A stretch of DNA of 25,398 nucleotides from an uncultured Spirochaetales bacterium (GTDB lineage Bacteria > Spirochaetota > Spirochaetia > Sphaerochaetales > Sphaerochaetaceae). Where the stretch lies: positions 1-25,398 of the forward strand of contig CASEZU010000013.1 in assembly GCA_949292445.1 (NCBI GenBank), written 5' to 3'. Positions 15,050 through 23,538 of the stretch are shown piece by piece. Under the pieces are notes generated by a model. The model searched no databases. It had not been told where the DNA came from and was given only the letters and a program-made list of their open reading frames with translations. Position 1 is the first letter of the stretch. Each line of letters opens with the position of its first letter. The position numbers and the translations under genes are program-made.

Positions 15050-17611
15050 ATGACGATTACAGTTAACAACAGAGAATACACCCCCGGAAAGGATACCACT
15101 CTGCTAGATTTCCTGAGAAACACCCTGGGCCTTACAGGCACCAAGGACGGCTGCTCAGAAGGCGCATGCGGCGCATGCTCAGTCATCATAGACGGAAAAC
15201 TGCGCAAGGCATGCACGCAGAAGCTGTCAAAGCTCGACGGAGCCTCTGTCATAACGATAGAAGGCCTTTCAGAGAGGGAAAAGGCTGTGTACACCTATGC
15301 GTTCACAGAGGAAGGGGCTGTGCAGTGCGGCTTCTGCACACCCGGCATGATCATGGCAGCAAAAGCCCTGATAGACTCCACCCCCTCCCCCACACGCGAC
15401 GATGTGAAGAAGGGACTAAGAGGAAACATCTGCCGCTGCACAGGATATGTGAAGATAGAGAACGCGGTGCTGCGTGCTGCTGAGATGCTGCGCACCGGTG
15501 CACCTGTTCCTGAGGAGGACAGGAACCCGAGGCTCTCGGGTGACATGGCACGGATAGATGCACATGAGAAGGCCCTCGGAACCGGAATCTACACAGATGA
15601 TATAAGAATAGACGGCATGCTCCATGCTTCCGCCGTACGTTCTCCTCGTCCCCGGATCAGGCTGAAAGGAATCGACTTTTCCGAAGCGGAGAAGGAAGAA
15701 GGATTCGTGGCAGTCATCACGGCAGCGGATGTGCCCAACAACATACACGGACACCTCCTCGCGGACTGGCCTGTCCTCATCGCAGAAGGGCATACAAGCG
15801 CCTATATCGGCGATGCGCTCTGCATAGCTGTGGCGGACTCTGAGGAGGCGCTGCAGAGGATCAAGGCAAAGATAAGGATAAGCTATGAGGAGCTGGAAGG
15901 CGTCTATACCCCGGAGGAAGCACTTGATGAGAGCATACAGGTCCATGAGGGAAGATCGAACATCATGGATCATGAGCACATATCCAGGGGGAATGCAGAG
16001 AAAGCGCTGGGGGAATCCGCTTTTATCGTGGATGAGACATATACAACACCGTTCACCGAGCATGCATTCATGGAACCTGAATGCGCAGTGGCCCTTCCAT
16101 ATGGAGAGGACGGTGTCTTCGTCTACGCATCCGACCAGTCGGTATATGATGACCAGCGGGAAATTGCCAGGATGCTGTCGCTCCCGAAGGAGAAGGTGCG
16201 CGTGCAGGCGACTCTCGTCGGAGGCGGCTTCGGCGGCAAGGAGGATATGTCGGTGCAGCATCATGCGGCCCTTGCGGCATACATCCTCAGGCGCCCTGTG
16301 AAAGTAAAGCTGACGAGACAGGAAAGCCTCACAGTGCATCCGAAGCGCCATCCGATGAGAATACACATCAGGCTCGGTGCTGATAAATGCGGCATTATCC
16401 AGGGCATGAAGGCGGAGATACTCGCCGATACCGGAGCATATGCCTCGCTTGGAGGCCCTGTGCTTCAGAGAGCCTGTACGCACGCTTCAGGCCCGTACAA
16501 TTTCCAGAACTTCGAAGTTGATGGAAAGGCACTCTATACGAACAATGTCCCTGCAGGTGCATTCAGGGGTTTCGGAGTAACGCAGTCATGCTTTGCGATG
16601 GAGTGTGCGATGGACAGGCTGGCAGCTCTTGCCGGCAAGGATCCGTTTGAGATAAGGCTCATCAATGCGCTCCGGCCAGGATGCGTGATGCCGAACGGCC
16701 AGATAGCCGGCCCCGATACAGGCATTGTGGAATGTCTCGAAGCTGTGCGAGGCGCCTACTACTCCTCAGAGAGGACAGGAATCGCAGTCGCGATGAAGAA
16801 CAGCGGTGTAGGCGTAGGTGTTCCCGATGCGGGAAGATGCATACTCTCAGTGGAGAACGGCAGGATACATATACGTTCATCCGCAGCATGCATGGGACAG
16901 GGAATCGGGACAGTGATGCTGCAGATAGCAGCGGAAACACTTGGAATGTCACCGGACAGGTTCATCGTCGAACCCCCTGATACCGCACGCACCCCCGACA
17001 GCGGCACATCCACAGCTTCAAGGCAGACAGCCTTCACAGGCGAAGCGGTGCGCCTTGCCGCAGAAAAGCTGAAAACAGCCATGGCTGGGAAAGATATATC
17101 GGAACTGGAAGGAATGGAGTTCTATGCCCAGTTCGACTTCCCCACTGACCCGATAACAAGCGGCAAGCCGAATCCTGTCTCCCATCTGGCCTACTCCTAC
17201 TCTGCACAGGTTGCCCAGCTGGATGAGAACGGCCGCGTGGAGAAGATCACGGCAGCGTGCGATGCCGGCACCGTCATAAACAGGAAGGCCATCGAAGGAC
17301 AGATAGAAGGCGGCGTTCTCATGGGCATGGGATATGCGCTCACGGAGAACTTCATCACGGAAAACGGAGAGGTGAAGTCGAAATACGGCACGCTTGGACT
17401 GCTGAGAACTACTGACAGGCCGGAGATAGTCACTCTATCGGTACAGGCTGCAGGGAAGCTCAAGACATCATACGGAGCAAAAGGCGTCGGCGAGCTCTGC
17501 ACGATCCCGACCGCCCCCGCGATAGCCAATGCCTACAGAAGACTCGACGGCAAGAAGAGGAACTCGCTGCCGCTGGAGGACACCCCGTACAGCAGAAAGA
17601 GAAAGAGCTGA
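15050..17611 (+). CDS. Molybdenum hydroxylase with fused [2Fe-2S] domain, selenium-dependent xanthine dehydrogenase type
   Basis: The 853-aa protein joins a plant-type ferredoxin domain (Cys35, 40, 43, 55), an all-helical [2Fe-2S] domain (Cys93, 96, 128, 130) and the two molybdopterin domains of the xanthine dehydrogenase family (about 160-853). The Mo part shows VGGGFGGKED, PAGAFRGFGVTQ, ACMGQGIGT and the catalytic Glu815 in KGVGELCTIPTAP. There is no FAD domain. This architecture, its length and the segments GGPVLQRACTHA and NSGVGVGVPDAGRC match, from memory, the family named selenium-dependent xanthine dehydrogenase; an aldehyde oxidoreductase is the alternative. Start chosen at MTITV because GGAG lies 5 nt before; an upstream ATG at 14993 lacks one. 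Probable role is hydroxylation of purines for fermentation. Confidence 0.85.
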   Translation: MTITVNNREYTPGKDTTLLDFLRNTLGLTGTKDGCSEGACGACSVIIDGKLRKACTQKLSKLDGASVITIEGLSEREKAVYTYAFTEEGAVQCGFCTPGMIMAAKALIDSTPSPTRDDVKKGLRGNICRCTGYVKIENAVLRAAEMLRTGAPVPEEDRNPRLSGDMARIDAHEKALGTGIYTDDIRIDGMLHASAVRSPRPRIRLKGIDFSEAEKEEGFVAVITAADVPNNIHGHLLADWPVLIAEGHTSAYIGDALCIAVADSEEALQRIKAKIRISYEELEGVYTPEEALDESIQVHEGRSNIMDHEHISRGNAEKALGESAFIVDETYTTPFTEHAFMEPECAVALPYGEDGVFVYASDQSVYDDQREIARMLSLPKEKVRVQATLVGGGFGGKEDMSVQHHAALAAYILRRPVKVKLTRQESLTVHPKRHPMRIHIRLGADKCGIIQGMKAEILADTGAYASLGGPVLQRACTHASGPYNFQNFEVDGKALYTNNVPAGAFRGFGVTQSCFAMECAMDRLAALAGKDPFEIRLINALRPGCVMPNGQIAGPDTGIVECLEAVRGAYYSSERTGIAVAMKNSGVGVGVPDAGRCILSVENGRIHIRSSAACMGQGIGTVMLQIAAETLGMSPDRFIVEPPDTARTPDSGTSTASRQTAFTGEAVRLAAEKLKTAMAGKDISELEGMEFYAQFDFPTDPITSGKPNPVSHLAYSYSAQVAQLDENGRVEKITAACDAGTVINRKAIEGQIEGGVLMGMGYALTENFITENGEVKSKYGTLGLLRTTDRPEIVTLSVQAAGKLKTSYGAKGVGELCTIPTAPAIANAYRRLDGKKRNSLPLEDTPYSRKRKS

Positions 17612-17634
17612 CATACCATCCTCTGGAACAAAAG

Positions 17635-18705
17635 GTGGACGAGGATTATATTCTCCTCATGGACGTCTTCGAGCATTTCAGGAATCTTGTGGCAATACCA
17701 TCCCCCTCTTGGAAAGAGGATGGCGTCAGTTCGTACATCATCATGAAGATGACGGAATACGGCTATTTCTTCAAGGATGACGTGAGAGGGAACCTCCTTT
17801 TCTGGAGGAAACCGACAGGCACGAAGACCATGATGGTCTGCCATATGGATACGGTGGAGAGAGCCGTCAATGCCCATATGCTTGAAAATGATGAGTATTT
17901 CTACACCGACGGGCATACGGCGCTCGGAGCGGATGACAAGGCAGCTCTCGCCGCAGTCCTTACGGCAGCTGAGAGAGGGCCTGATGCGCTTTTCCTCTTC
18001 ACCCGTGCGGAAGAACTCGGGCTCCAGGGCTCTGCGAAGCTGACAAAGGAGTTCTTCGAGCCGTTCAATATAAAAGCCGCCTACATCCTCGATGCGGCAG
18101 GCTCTGTCGGCATGTGCATCTCCTCCGCCCCCGGGAAGAACAGGATCGAGATAACGATGCTCGGCAGGACAGCTCATGCCGGATTCTCCCCGGAGAAAGG
18201 CATCAATGCGATAAAAGCAGCTGCGGCTGCGATAGCCCTATCCCCATCAGGCCGCATAGATGAGGAGACAACCTGCAATGTGGGATCATTCCTTGCTCCC
18301 GGATCAACAAACATCGTCCCTGACAGGGCGACATATATCTACGAGGTGAGATCGCTCTCCGACGAGAAGCGGAAGAACATCTCCGATGAGATCATAAATA
18401 ATGCCCACAAAGCGGCAGAGGAGATGGGAGCCGAATGCCGGACGGAGCTGTATGATCTCTACTCCCCATATATCCTCAGCGAGGCAGACCCCGCCCTGAC
18501 CCATGCGATGGAAGCTGCGGCTGCGATAGGGCGCGAAGCGCTAACAAGGCCGACTTCCGGCGGAAGCGATGCGAATAATCTGCGCAGGCTCGGCCTCGAT
18601 GCCGTGACGCTTTCAATCGGCTACGAGAACGCCCACAGCGTCAATGAGAGGATCGCAAAGAGCGAGATGGAGGCTCTGGTGGAGTTCATCGCTGAGCTTG
18701 TCTGA
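17635..18705 (+). CDS. M20-family metallopeptidase (PepT-like)
   Basis: The 356-aa cytosolic protein has the M20 metal-binding set: HMDTV (His70, Asp72), GADDKAA (bridging Asp100), the catalytic pair in AEELGLQG (Glu126/127), DAAG (Asp153) and a C-terminal NAHSVNE histidine. The inserted dimerisation domain (about 165-275) contains GRTAHAGFSPEKGINA. Closest in feel to tripeptidase/PepT-like enzymes that remove residues from short peptides; amidohydrolase activity on purine-derived compounds cannot be excluded given the neighbour. Start is uncertain: GTG at 17635 or ATG at 17659 (MDVFEHF), neither with a strong ribosome binding site. Its last 20 bp overlap the convergent RNase D gene. Confidence 0.88.
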   Translation: MDEDYILLMDVFEHFRNLVAIPSPSWKEDGVSSYIIMKMTEYGYFFKDDVRGNLLFWRKPTGTKTMMVCHMDTVERAVNAHMLENDEYFYTDGHTALGADDKAALAAVLTAAERGPDALFLFTRAEELGLQGSAKLTKEFFEPFNIKAAYILDAAGSVGMCISSAPGKNRIEITMLGRTAHAGFSPEKGINAIKAAAAAIALSPSGRIDEETTCNVGSFLAPGSTNIVPDRATYIYEVRSLSDEKRKNISDEIINNAHKAAEEMGAECRTELYDLYSPYILSEADPALTHAMEAAAAIGREALTRPTSGGSDANNLRRLGLDAVTLSIGYENAHSVNERIAKSEMEALVEFIAELV

Positions 18706-19561
18706 GCTCCTCGGAAGCAGCTTCAATCGCCTCCCAGACAGCAGGAATCAGCATTGTACGGAAACGGGAACTCTCATCCGCCAGCTTCTGCGCCAGTTTC
18801 GCCTCAGAGCGAGGCCTGTCCTTGGCCAGCTCCGGTATGAGATGCTTGTTCATCACCCTGGCAGCAGGCACATTGAAGCGCCTCGCGATCCTGTCCCTGG
18901 CTATGTAGATATGACGGGCATAGGCGCGTTCCTCAGGGCTCATCCGCTTCCAGCCGCCGACCCTGGTCCAGCCGGGAAGAGGCTTCTTCACTGCTGTGGC
19001 TTTCTTCATGGCCGCGGCTGCCTGCTTCTCAAGTCCCTTCTCCTTCACAGCTGAGGAAAGGACATCCTCAAGCTCCAGAAGATGTGCCACATCCTCCAGC
19101 GCATAGGTTATCTGCTCATCAGGAAGCGGGCGTTTCAACCAATTCGCCTGCTGGTTCTTCTTCTTGTTGATCATGGTTTCCATGCCAAGATACTCAGCCT
19201 CAAGCGCCTTGAGATTCCCCTGGAACCCCAGCGTTTCCGCCATCACCCTGACATCCGAGATATTGCTGATCGTCAGACCATATGCCTTATACACAAGCGC
19301 CGCATCGGACTGACAGTCAAACCAGACCTTCCTCACAGGCGATGAGAAGAACGATTCAAGCCCTTTTGCTGTGACAGCGGAAGACCGCGGATCAATGATG
19401 TAGAAAGACGCACCATCGAAGATCTGCACAAGGCAGAGATGCTCGCCATAGATGTGGAGATTGAACTCCCCCTCAAAATCCACGGCAATACGCTCTTTAC
19501 AGGAGAAGCTGCGAACTGCCTCTTCAATCTTCCCGTCAGTGTCGAGATAAGCATAATCCAT
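18686..19561 (-). CDS. rnd: Ribonuclease D (DEDDy 3'-5' exonuclease with HRDC-like domain)
   Basis: The 291-aa protein trims the 3' ends of tRNA precursors and other RNAs. Exonuclease motif I is VDFEGEF (Asp28, Glu30), motif II includes Asp86 in CQSDAALV, and motif III is YALEDVAHL (Tyr153, Asp157), making it a DEDDy member. The C-terminal 90 residues are helical and basic and fit one HRDC-like domain. It is shorter than E. coli RNase D (375 aa), which has two such domains. No clear ribosome binding site precedes the ATG. It begins 19 nt after the stop of the gene at 19581, suggesting read-through transcription. Confidence 0.88.
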   Translation of the reverse strand: MDYAYLDTDGKIEEAVRSFSCKERIAVDFEGEFNLHIYGEHLCLVQIFDGASFYIIDPRSSAVTAKGLESFFSSPVRKVWFDCQSDAALVYKAYGLTISNISDVRVMAETLGFQGNLKALEAEYLGMETMINKKKNQQANWLKRPLPDEQITYALEDVAHLLELEDVLSSAVKEKGLEKQAAAAMKKATAVKKPLPGWTRVGGWKRMSPEERAYARHIYIARDRIARRFNVPAARVMNKHLIPELAKDRPRSEAKLAQKLADESSRFRTMLIPAVWEAIEAASEELRQAQR

Positions 19562-19580
19562 ATGAAGAATCTAATGTTTA

Positions 19581-21224
19581 TCAGCCTTTGAGCACAAGGG
19601 CATCCTTCTCATGGAAGGAAATGCCGTAGCGGATGATATTCCGGTACCCTGCAAGATCCCGGCCATACTGTTTTGTATCAATCTGGCTCAGTGCTGCAGA
19701 CGCACAATCACGCATATCACCCCCGGAAGAGGCCCTCTTCAGTTCAAATACCGCAGCCCTCCTGTTATCAGGATCAAGAAGAATTATATCCGGCCGGCCT
19801 CTCCCTGACTCTGCATTTGATTTCACCAGATATGACGATGAAGCAAGCAAACCGGCAAGGAAAGCATGATAATACATCTCGCTGTAATCATAATAACTGA
19901 TGGTTCCGAAAAGATAATCAGAGATTATTCTGGACAGTGTCTCCGCCTCCCCTTTCCAGAGAGCATCGAACAAGGGCTTTGTGTTTCCAGACCGCACCTT
20001 TTCCAAGAACCAGCTGTTTACCGTCGTTATGAAAAGATATCGTATCTCCTCATTGGGTATACGGAGATAGGTCATCCCGTTCGGATCATAAATTCCGGAA
20101 AGTGTGAGATACCCCGTCTCAAACATAAGGCTCCATATACTGTCCTTGTCGGTACAGGGGCTGCCATATGTAAGTTCTTCTGTAATTGCGACAGGAATGG
20201 CCTCTCCCTCTATAAGAGCAGTATAATCGCCAGAGACAGAAGACTCTGACTCATCTATCATTCTTCTTATGATTTCATTGCCGCTTGAGTTGGACCAGTA
20301 ATTCTCCGGCAAGGCATTATGATCTGCCATAAGCGCATCTGCATATCTTATGACATCCCATACGGAATACAGTCTTTCATTACCTACTCTGTATCCATCA
20401 TACCACTTTCTGATGATACCGGCTTTATCGCTAAGGCCGGCATCAGAGAGCAGCTTTTCCACTTCATTCTCAGTGAAACCAAAGGTCTCTGCGAACTTTG
20501 CACTGGTCAATGAATATACCGCGAGATTGTTGAGACCAGTATATACACTCTCCTTGGACACACGCAGGCAGCCTGTAAGAATCCCTTTTTCAAGATATTC
20601 ATTATCCTTCAGTGTTGAGGAGAACATGCTGCGTATGACATCCAGCATATCCCGGTAATAGTTATTGGAAGCCGCCTTATCCAGAGGAACATCATACTCG
20701 TCAATGAGAACGATGACTCGCCTGCCATAATACCTTGAGACAAGTTTTGTCAGAACACTGAGAGAAAGCCGTATTTCATCAAGAGACATCTTTCCAGACA
20801 AGACATTCCTGAATAATTCTCCGTTCCCGCCAGGAGTTCCATCATCAATGAAACTGTAGCCGGAGAACAGTTCAGTCAGAGACTCCTTCAAAGAAGAAAG
20901 GGCCGAACTGAAAGTAAGTCCGGCAACATCTTTGAGGGACAGATGTATTACGGGATACCTGTTCATCCACTTTTCGACAACATCCGGCTCATTCATAACT
21001 GCAAGACCTTCGAACAGATTCCTGCTGTTCTCACGGATATCAAAAAAGGACTTGAGCATTGTAAGGAATGTCGTTTTTCCAAACCGGCGGGGCCTTGTGA
21101 ACAGGATGGTGCGTCCGCTGTCATTTATGAGCTTGCTTATCGCCTCTGTTTTATCCACATAATACAGGCCCTTTTCTCTTATGTATCTGAAATCAGCAGA
21201 TCCAACAGGAAGCAGTAAACTCAT
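19581..21224 (-). CDS. AAA-ATPase-like / PD-(D/E)XK nuclease-fold protein
   Basis: The 547-aa protein has an N-terminal P-loop region with LFTRPRRFGKTT (41-52), a DEYDVPL Walker B-like motif, and a C-terminal PD-(D/E)XK signature (RPDIILLD...AVFELKRA). This matches the AAA-ATPase_like plus PDDEXK_9 family that occurs in many copies in gut anaerobes and spirochaetes; its function is unknown, and a role in mobile DNA or defence has been suggested. The start is set at MSLLLPVGSADF because GGAGG lies 5 nt before that ATG; an upstream ATG at 21242 overlaps the -10 box. More AT-rich than the metabolic genes to its left, consistent with transfer. Confidence 0.9.
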   Translation of the reverse strand: MSLLLPVGSADFRYIREKGLYYVDKTEAISKLINDSGRTILFTRPRRFGKTTFLTMLKSFFDIRENSRNLFEGLAVMNEPDVVEKWMNRYPVIHLSLKDVAGLTFSSALSSLKESLTELFSGYSFIDDGTPGGNGELFRNVLSGKMSLDEIRLSLSVLTKLVSRYYGRRVIVLIDEYDVPLDKAASNNYYRDMLDVIRSMFSSTLKDNEYLEKGILTGCLRVSKESVYTGLNNLAVYSLTSAKFAETFGFTENEVEKLLSDAGLSDKAGIIRKWYDGYRVGNERLYSVWDVIRYADALMADHNALPENYWSNSSGNEIIRRMIDESESSVSGDYTALIEGEAIPVAITEELTYGSPCTDKDSIWSLMFETGYLTLSGIYDPNGMTYLRIPNEEIRYLFITTVNSWFLEKVRSGNTKPLFDALWKGEAETLSRIISDYLFGTISYYDYSEMYYHAFLAGLLASSSYLVKSNAESGRGRPDIILLDPDNRRAAVFELKRASSGGDMRDCASAALSQIDTKQYGRDLAGYRNIIRYGISFHEKDALVLKG

Positions 21225-21240
21225 ATTATCCTCCGTTATC

Positions 21241-21271
21241 ATTATACCGGATTTTATTTCAGGAAGGACAA
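21241..21271 (-). promoter_or_regulatory. Candidate promoter of the AAA-ATPase-like gene
   Basis: On the minus strand a perfect TATAAT (21246-21241) follows TTGTCC (21271-21266) by 19 nt, in the 61-nt gap after the secreted-protein cluster. No intrinsic terminator is visible in that gap, so cluster transcripts may run on into this gene. Confidence 0.45.
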
Positions 21272-21285
21272 GAGGCGGAACTAAA

Positions 21286-21840
21286 TCACTCAGCGGTTAT
21301 CTGAACTGTGACATCTCCTTTATACTGCCCCTCCATAGCAGTTGAAGGAATATCAAGGCTGAGATGGATATCAGCCCTGCCCGATATCCCTGTCGTGGAA
21401 TCAACCTGCGTGCCCGGAAGGATATAAACCGTACCAGGGGCTGAACACAAAAGACTCTCCGCTGCCTCAGCCCCATCAGAGGTTTCACTCACTCTCCAGG
21501 CATCATAATTCAGGCCAGCGATCGCACTGTCAACGGTATGATGCAGCATATACTCCGGATGATCAGAAGAGAATGTCATGCTGATACTCACATTCCCTGT
21601 GTAATAAATCTGCCAGACGAAACTGAAATAAGCATCCGAATGCCCTGACGAAGGAAGCGTGAAGACGATATTGTCATCTTTTCTGTTCTCGGAACCATAA
21701 TCCGCAAAGTAATAATCAGTAACGCCGGGCTTGTTGAGCTTCAGGAAAAAGGAAGTCTGATCCACAACTTCCTCAGCACCGAAAACAGAGGCACTGAACA
21801 TCAGCAGTGAAATGAGAGAAAACAGCTTTCGGAACATCAT
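21286..21840 (-). CDS. Secreted beta-rich protein, last gene of the cluster
   Basis: The 184-aa protein has a Sec signal peptide (FRKLFSLISLLMFSASVFG, cleavage before AEE). The mature part is beta-rich, with an aromatic core strand YFSFVWQIYY (position of the YWK motif in its paralogues), a DAWRVSET strand, and a final strand EGQYKGDVTVQITAE. It is the most divergent complete member and lacks the GFS motif. ATG at 21840 overlaps the previous stop by 4 nt (ATGA); a second ATG at 21837 is better spaced from GGAGG. Function unknown; probably a minor or terminal subunit of whatever the cluster builds. Confidence 0.75.
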   Translation of the reverse strand: MMFRKLFSLISLLMFSASVFGAEEVVDQTSFFLKLNKPGVTDYYFADYGSENRKDDNIVFTLPSSGHSDAYFSFVWQIYYTGNVSISMTFSSDHPEYMLHHTVDSAIAGLNYDAWRVSETSDGAEAAESLLCSAPGTVYILPGTQVDSTTGISGRADIHLSLDIPSTAMEGQYKGDVTVQITAE

Positions 21841-22361
21841 TTCACCTCCAGTGTGACAGAGAACACACCTGTATACTGCTGAGCTGGATTGACAGCACCT
21901 GTCGGGATAGTGAATTCCAGCGGGATATTATAAACCCGCGGTTCCGTGTATGACGCCCCGTTCTCATCCTCGAGAGTACCGCCGCTGCCGGTAAAAAGTG
22001 ATTTGGACCAGCTGTCAACATTGGTGTAAGCAAGCCCGTTGCTGAGCGGCTCACTTGCGGAAACATAAATACGCACAGGATTCACAGAAAACACCTGCGC
22101 ATAAAGATAGAACTGATCCGTCGTATAACGGTCAAACGTATCGGTGTCCACAACGAATTCAATATTGCTCAGATTGACAGACGGATCAGGCTCGATCGTA
22201 CTGGTGATGCGTTCCCTCGAGAACCCGATATTGCAGACCCTGTCATAGGTGAACTCAACATCCTTGGAAAGCTCGGCACTGGCGAAAGACAGAGGCTCTC
22301 CCACCACGCCGTACATGCAGAGTAGCATGAACATGATAATCAGGCTATATCCACGTCTCAT
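21837..22361 (-). CDS. Secreted beta-rich protein of the cluster, GFS-motif member
   Basis: The 174-aa protein starts with MRRGYSLIIMFMLLCMYGVVG, a signal peptide. The mature part has ELSKDVEFTYDRVCNIGFSR (GFS motif), QFYLYAQVF in place of the YWK strand followed by the SxSEPL segment, and ends in PAQQYTGVFSVTLEVK. It contains one cysteine, so no internal disulphide. Both ends overlap its neighbours by 4 nt, indicating translational coupling within a three-gene block (22921-21286). Function not recognised. Confidence 0.75.
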   Translation of the reverse strand: MRRGYSLIIMFMLLCMYGVVGEPLSFASAELSKDVEFTYDRVCNIGFSRERITSTIEPDPSVNLSNIEFVVDTDTFDRYTTDQFYLYAQVFSVNPVRIYVSASEPLSNGLAYTNVDSWSKSLFTGSGGTLEDENGASYTEPRVYNIPLEFTIPTGAVNPAQQYTGVFSVTLEVK

Positions 22362-22921
22362 TTCGTCTCCACCTTCACATATAACTGCGATCTGTATGTA
22401 TCCAGATGATAATCACCGAATGAATCAGCCTCTATCACAGCACCGATGGTAAGCCTCTGACTTCCTATGTCATTCCCGGTTATTGATGCAACCGGAGCAG
22501 AATATTCCCCATACTTCCCATCAATGATAATGCTCTCCGCAGGAAGTGCAGATATTTCACCTGAATTATATTCCGCGACTTTCCAGTCAATGGAGCGGTC
22601 ACTGTCTCCAGAAGCGATAAGAGGGCCATTAGCCATGAGAGAAACTTCAAAGCTGTCTGTTGTGACAGCCTTCCAGTACACCCAGATGTTATCAAAACGG
22701 CCCTCTATATACTGGCCTCTATCAGCTGAATTGAGATCAACGACGACATCGGAAACCACGGAAGAAACATCATTTATCTCCGAACCGGAAAAACCAACCT
22801 CAAAGCTCTCCGTTGTCTGCGGGTTCAGACTTAGATTAACAGAAGCAGAATAAGAGGCCGCCATAAGAAATGATGAGCAGGAAAGCATCAAAAGAAACAA
22901 TACAGTGATTTTCTTCAGCAT
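22358..22921 (-). CDS. Secreted beta-rich protein of the cluster, GFS/YWK member
   Basis: The 187-aa protein has a signal peptide (MLKKITVLFLLML..., with SFLMA before ASYSA). It shows the family pattern clearly: SVNLSLNPQTTESFEVGFSG, VYWKAVTTDSFEVSLMANGP, then IDWKVAEYNS, and a last strand YRSQLYVKVETK. GGAGAGG lies before its ATG, 8 nt after the previous stop. It is the paralogue most like the 23539-24129 product. Function unknown. Confidence 0.78.
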   Translation of the reverse strand: MLKKITVLFLLMLSCSSFLMAASYSASVNLSLNPQTTESFEVGFSGSEINDVSSVVSDVVVDLNSADRGQYIEGRFDNIWVYWKAVTTDSFEVSLMANGPLIASGDSDRSIDWKVAEYNSGEISALPAESIIIDGKYGEYSAPVASITGNDIGSQRLTIGAVIEADSFGDYHLDTYRSQLYVKVETK

Positions 22922-22929
22922 AACCTCTC

Positions 22930-23493
22930 CTATTCAGTCTCCATTATGAGCCGCAGTGTCGCAGAATACTCTCCGGGCCTGAGATCAAGAATGCTTTCCG
23001 TCTCTATCTGCAGCGGATAGAGCTCATCACTCTCTATGCCGTTTGCAGGTAGATGGCTGTAGATGATATCAGTCTTTCCATCGATATCATCCTCTCCTAC
23101 TGCAATCTCAACCCGTTCATTGGAAGCAGGTTCTCCGACAATGCATTTCCATCCGAGAATCTCCTTGCCTGTCTCAGCCGGACTTGCAGCTGAAACAAGG
23201 GAAAACGGCCCGTTGGCCTCAAGAGAGACATTGATGATATCAAGAGAACGGATGTTGATAGCAACGAAAGCAGAGGCTGAAGCAATCATGGATGAATCCT
23301 CCGGCTCAACAATTAAAGACTGAATATCATTGCCTTCCGCATCCCTGAATTTGGCACTTTCTGTTGCTGTTATCTCCACAGAAGAGAGATTCCAGGCAAC
23401 ATTTATGCTTGCCTCCGCATTCCGGGGCTCTACAGCATGCACTAAGCTCAAAAGCATCAGAGATAGCAATATAATCAGAACCGTTCTTTTCAT
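22930..23493 (-). CDS. Secreted beta-rich protein of the cluster
   Basis: The 187-aa protein has a signal peptide (MKRTVLIILLSLMLLSLVHA). The mature chain begins VEPRNAEASINVAWNLSSVEI, has AFVAINIRSLDIINVSLEANGPF, where the YWK element is replaced but the VSLEANGP segment is kept, then ILGWKCIV, and ends PGEYSATLRLIMETE. The GFS motif is replaced by KFRDAEG. It follows the UUCG hairpin and has only a weak ribosome binding site, so it should be made at a lower level than the gene before it. Function unknown. Confidence 0.77.
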   Translation of the reverse strand: MKRTVLIILLSLMLLSLVHAVEPRNAEASINVAWNLSSVEITATESAKFRDAEGNDIQSLIVEPEDSSMIASASAFVAINIRSLDIINVSLEANGPFSLVSAASPAETGKEILGWKCIVGEPASNERVEIAVGEDDIDGKTDIIYSHLPANGIESDELYPLQIETESILDLRPGEYSATLRLIMETE

Positions 23494-23507
23494 AACATCA
23501 ATCCAGA

Positions 23508-23531
23508 GCCGCCGCCCCGAAGGGCGGCAGC
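23508..23531 (-). promoter_or_regulatory. Very stable UUCG-capped hairpin inside the cluster
   Basis: On the minus strand GCTGCCGCCC and GGGCGGCGGC form a 10-bp, almost pure G-C stem (one G-U) closed by a C(UUCG)G tetraloop. It starts 7 nt after the stop of the 23539-24129 gene. No T run follows, so it is not a classical terminator; it would rather block 3' exonucleases, stabilising the upstream mRNA, and reduce read-through to the distal genes. Confidence 0.8.
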
Positions 23532-23538
23532 ATAGAAA

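Noticed and set aside
15416..16483. A 355-aa open frame on the minus strand
   Set aside because: It lies wholly antisense to the molybdenum hydroxylase, whose motifs are clear. Its sequence is rich in Cys, His and Arg with no domain, as expected for a shadow frame.
15050..17611. Selenocysteine in the molybdenum hydroxylase
   Set aside because: There is no in-frame TGA before the normal end. In this family selenium, if present, is a cofactor ligand and not an amino acid.
23508..23531. GC hairpin as an intrinsic terminator
   Set aside because: No T run follows on either strand, and genes of the same family continue downstream.
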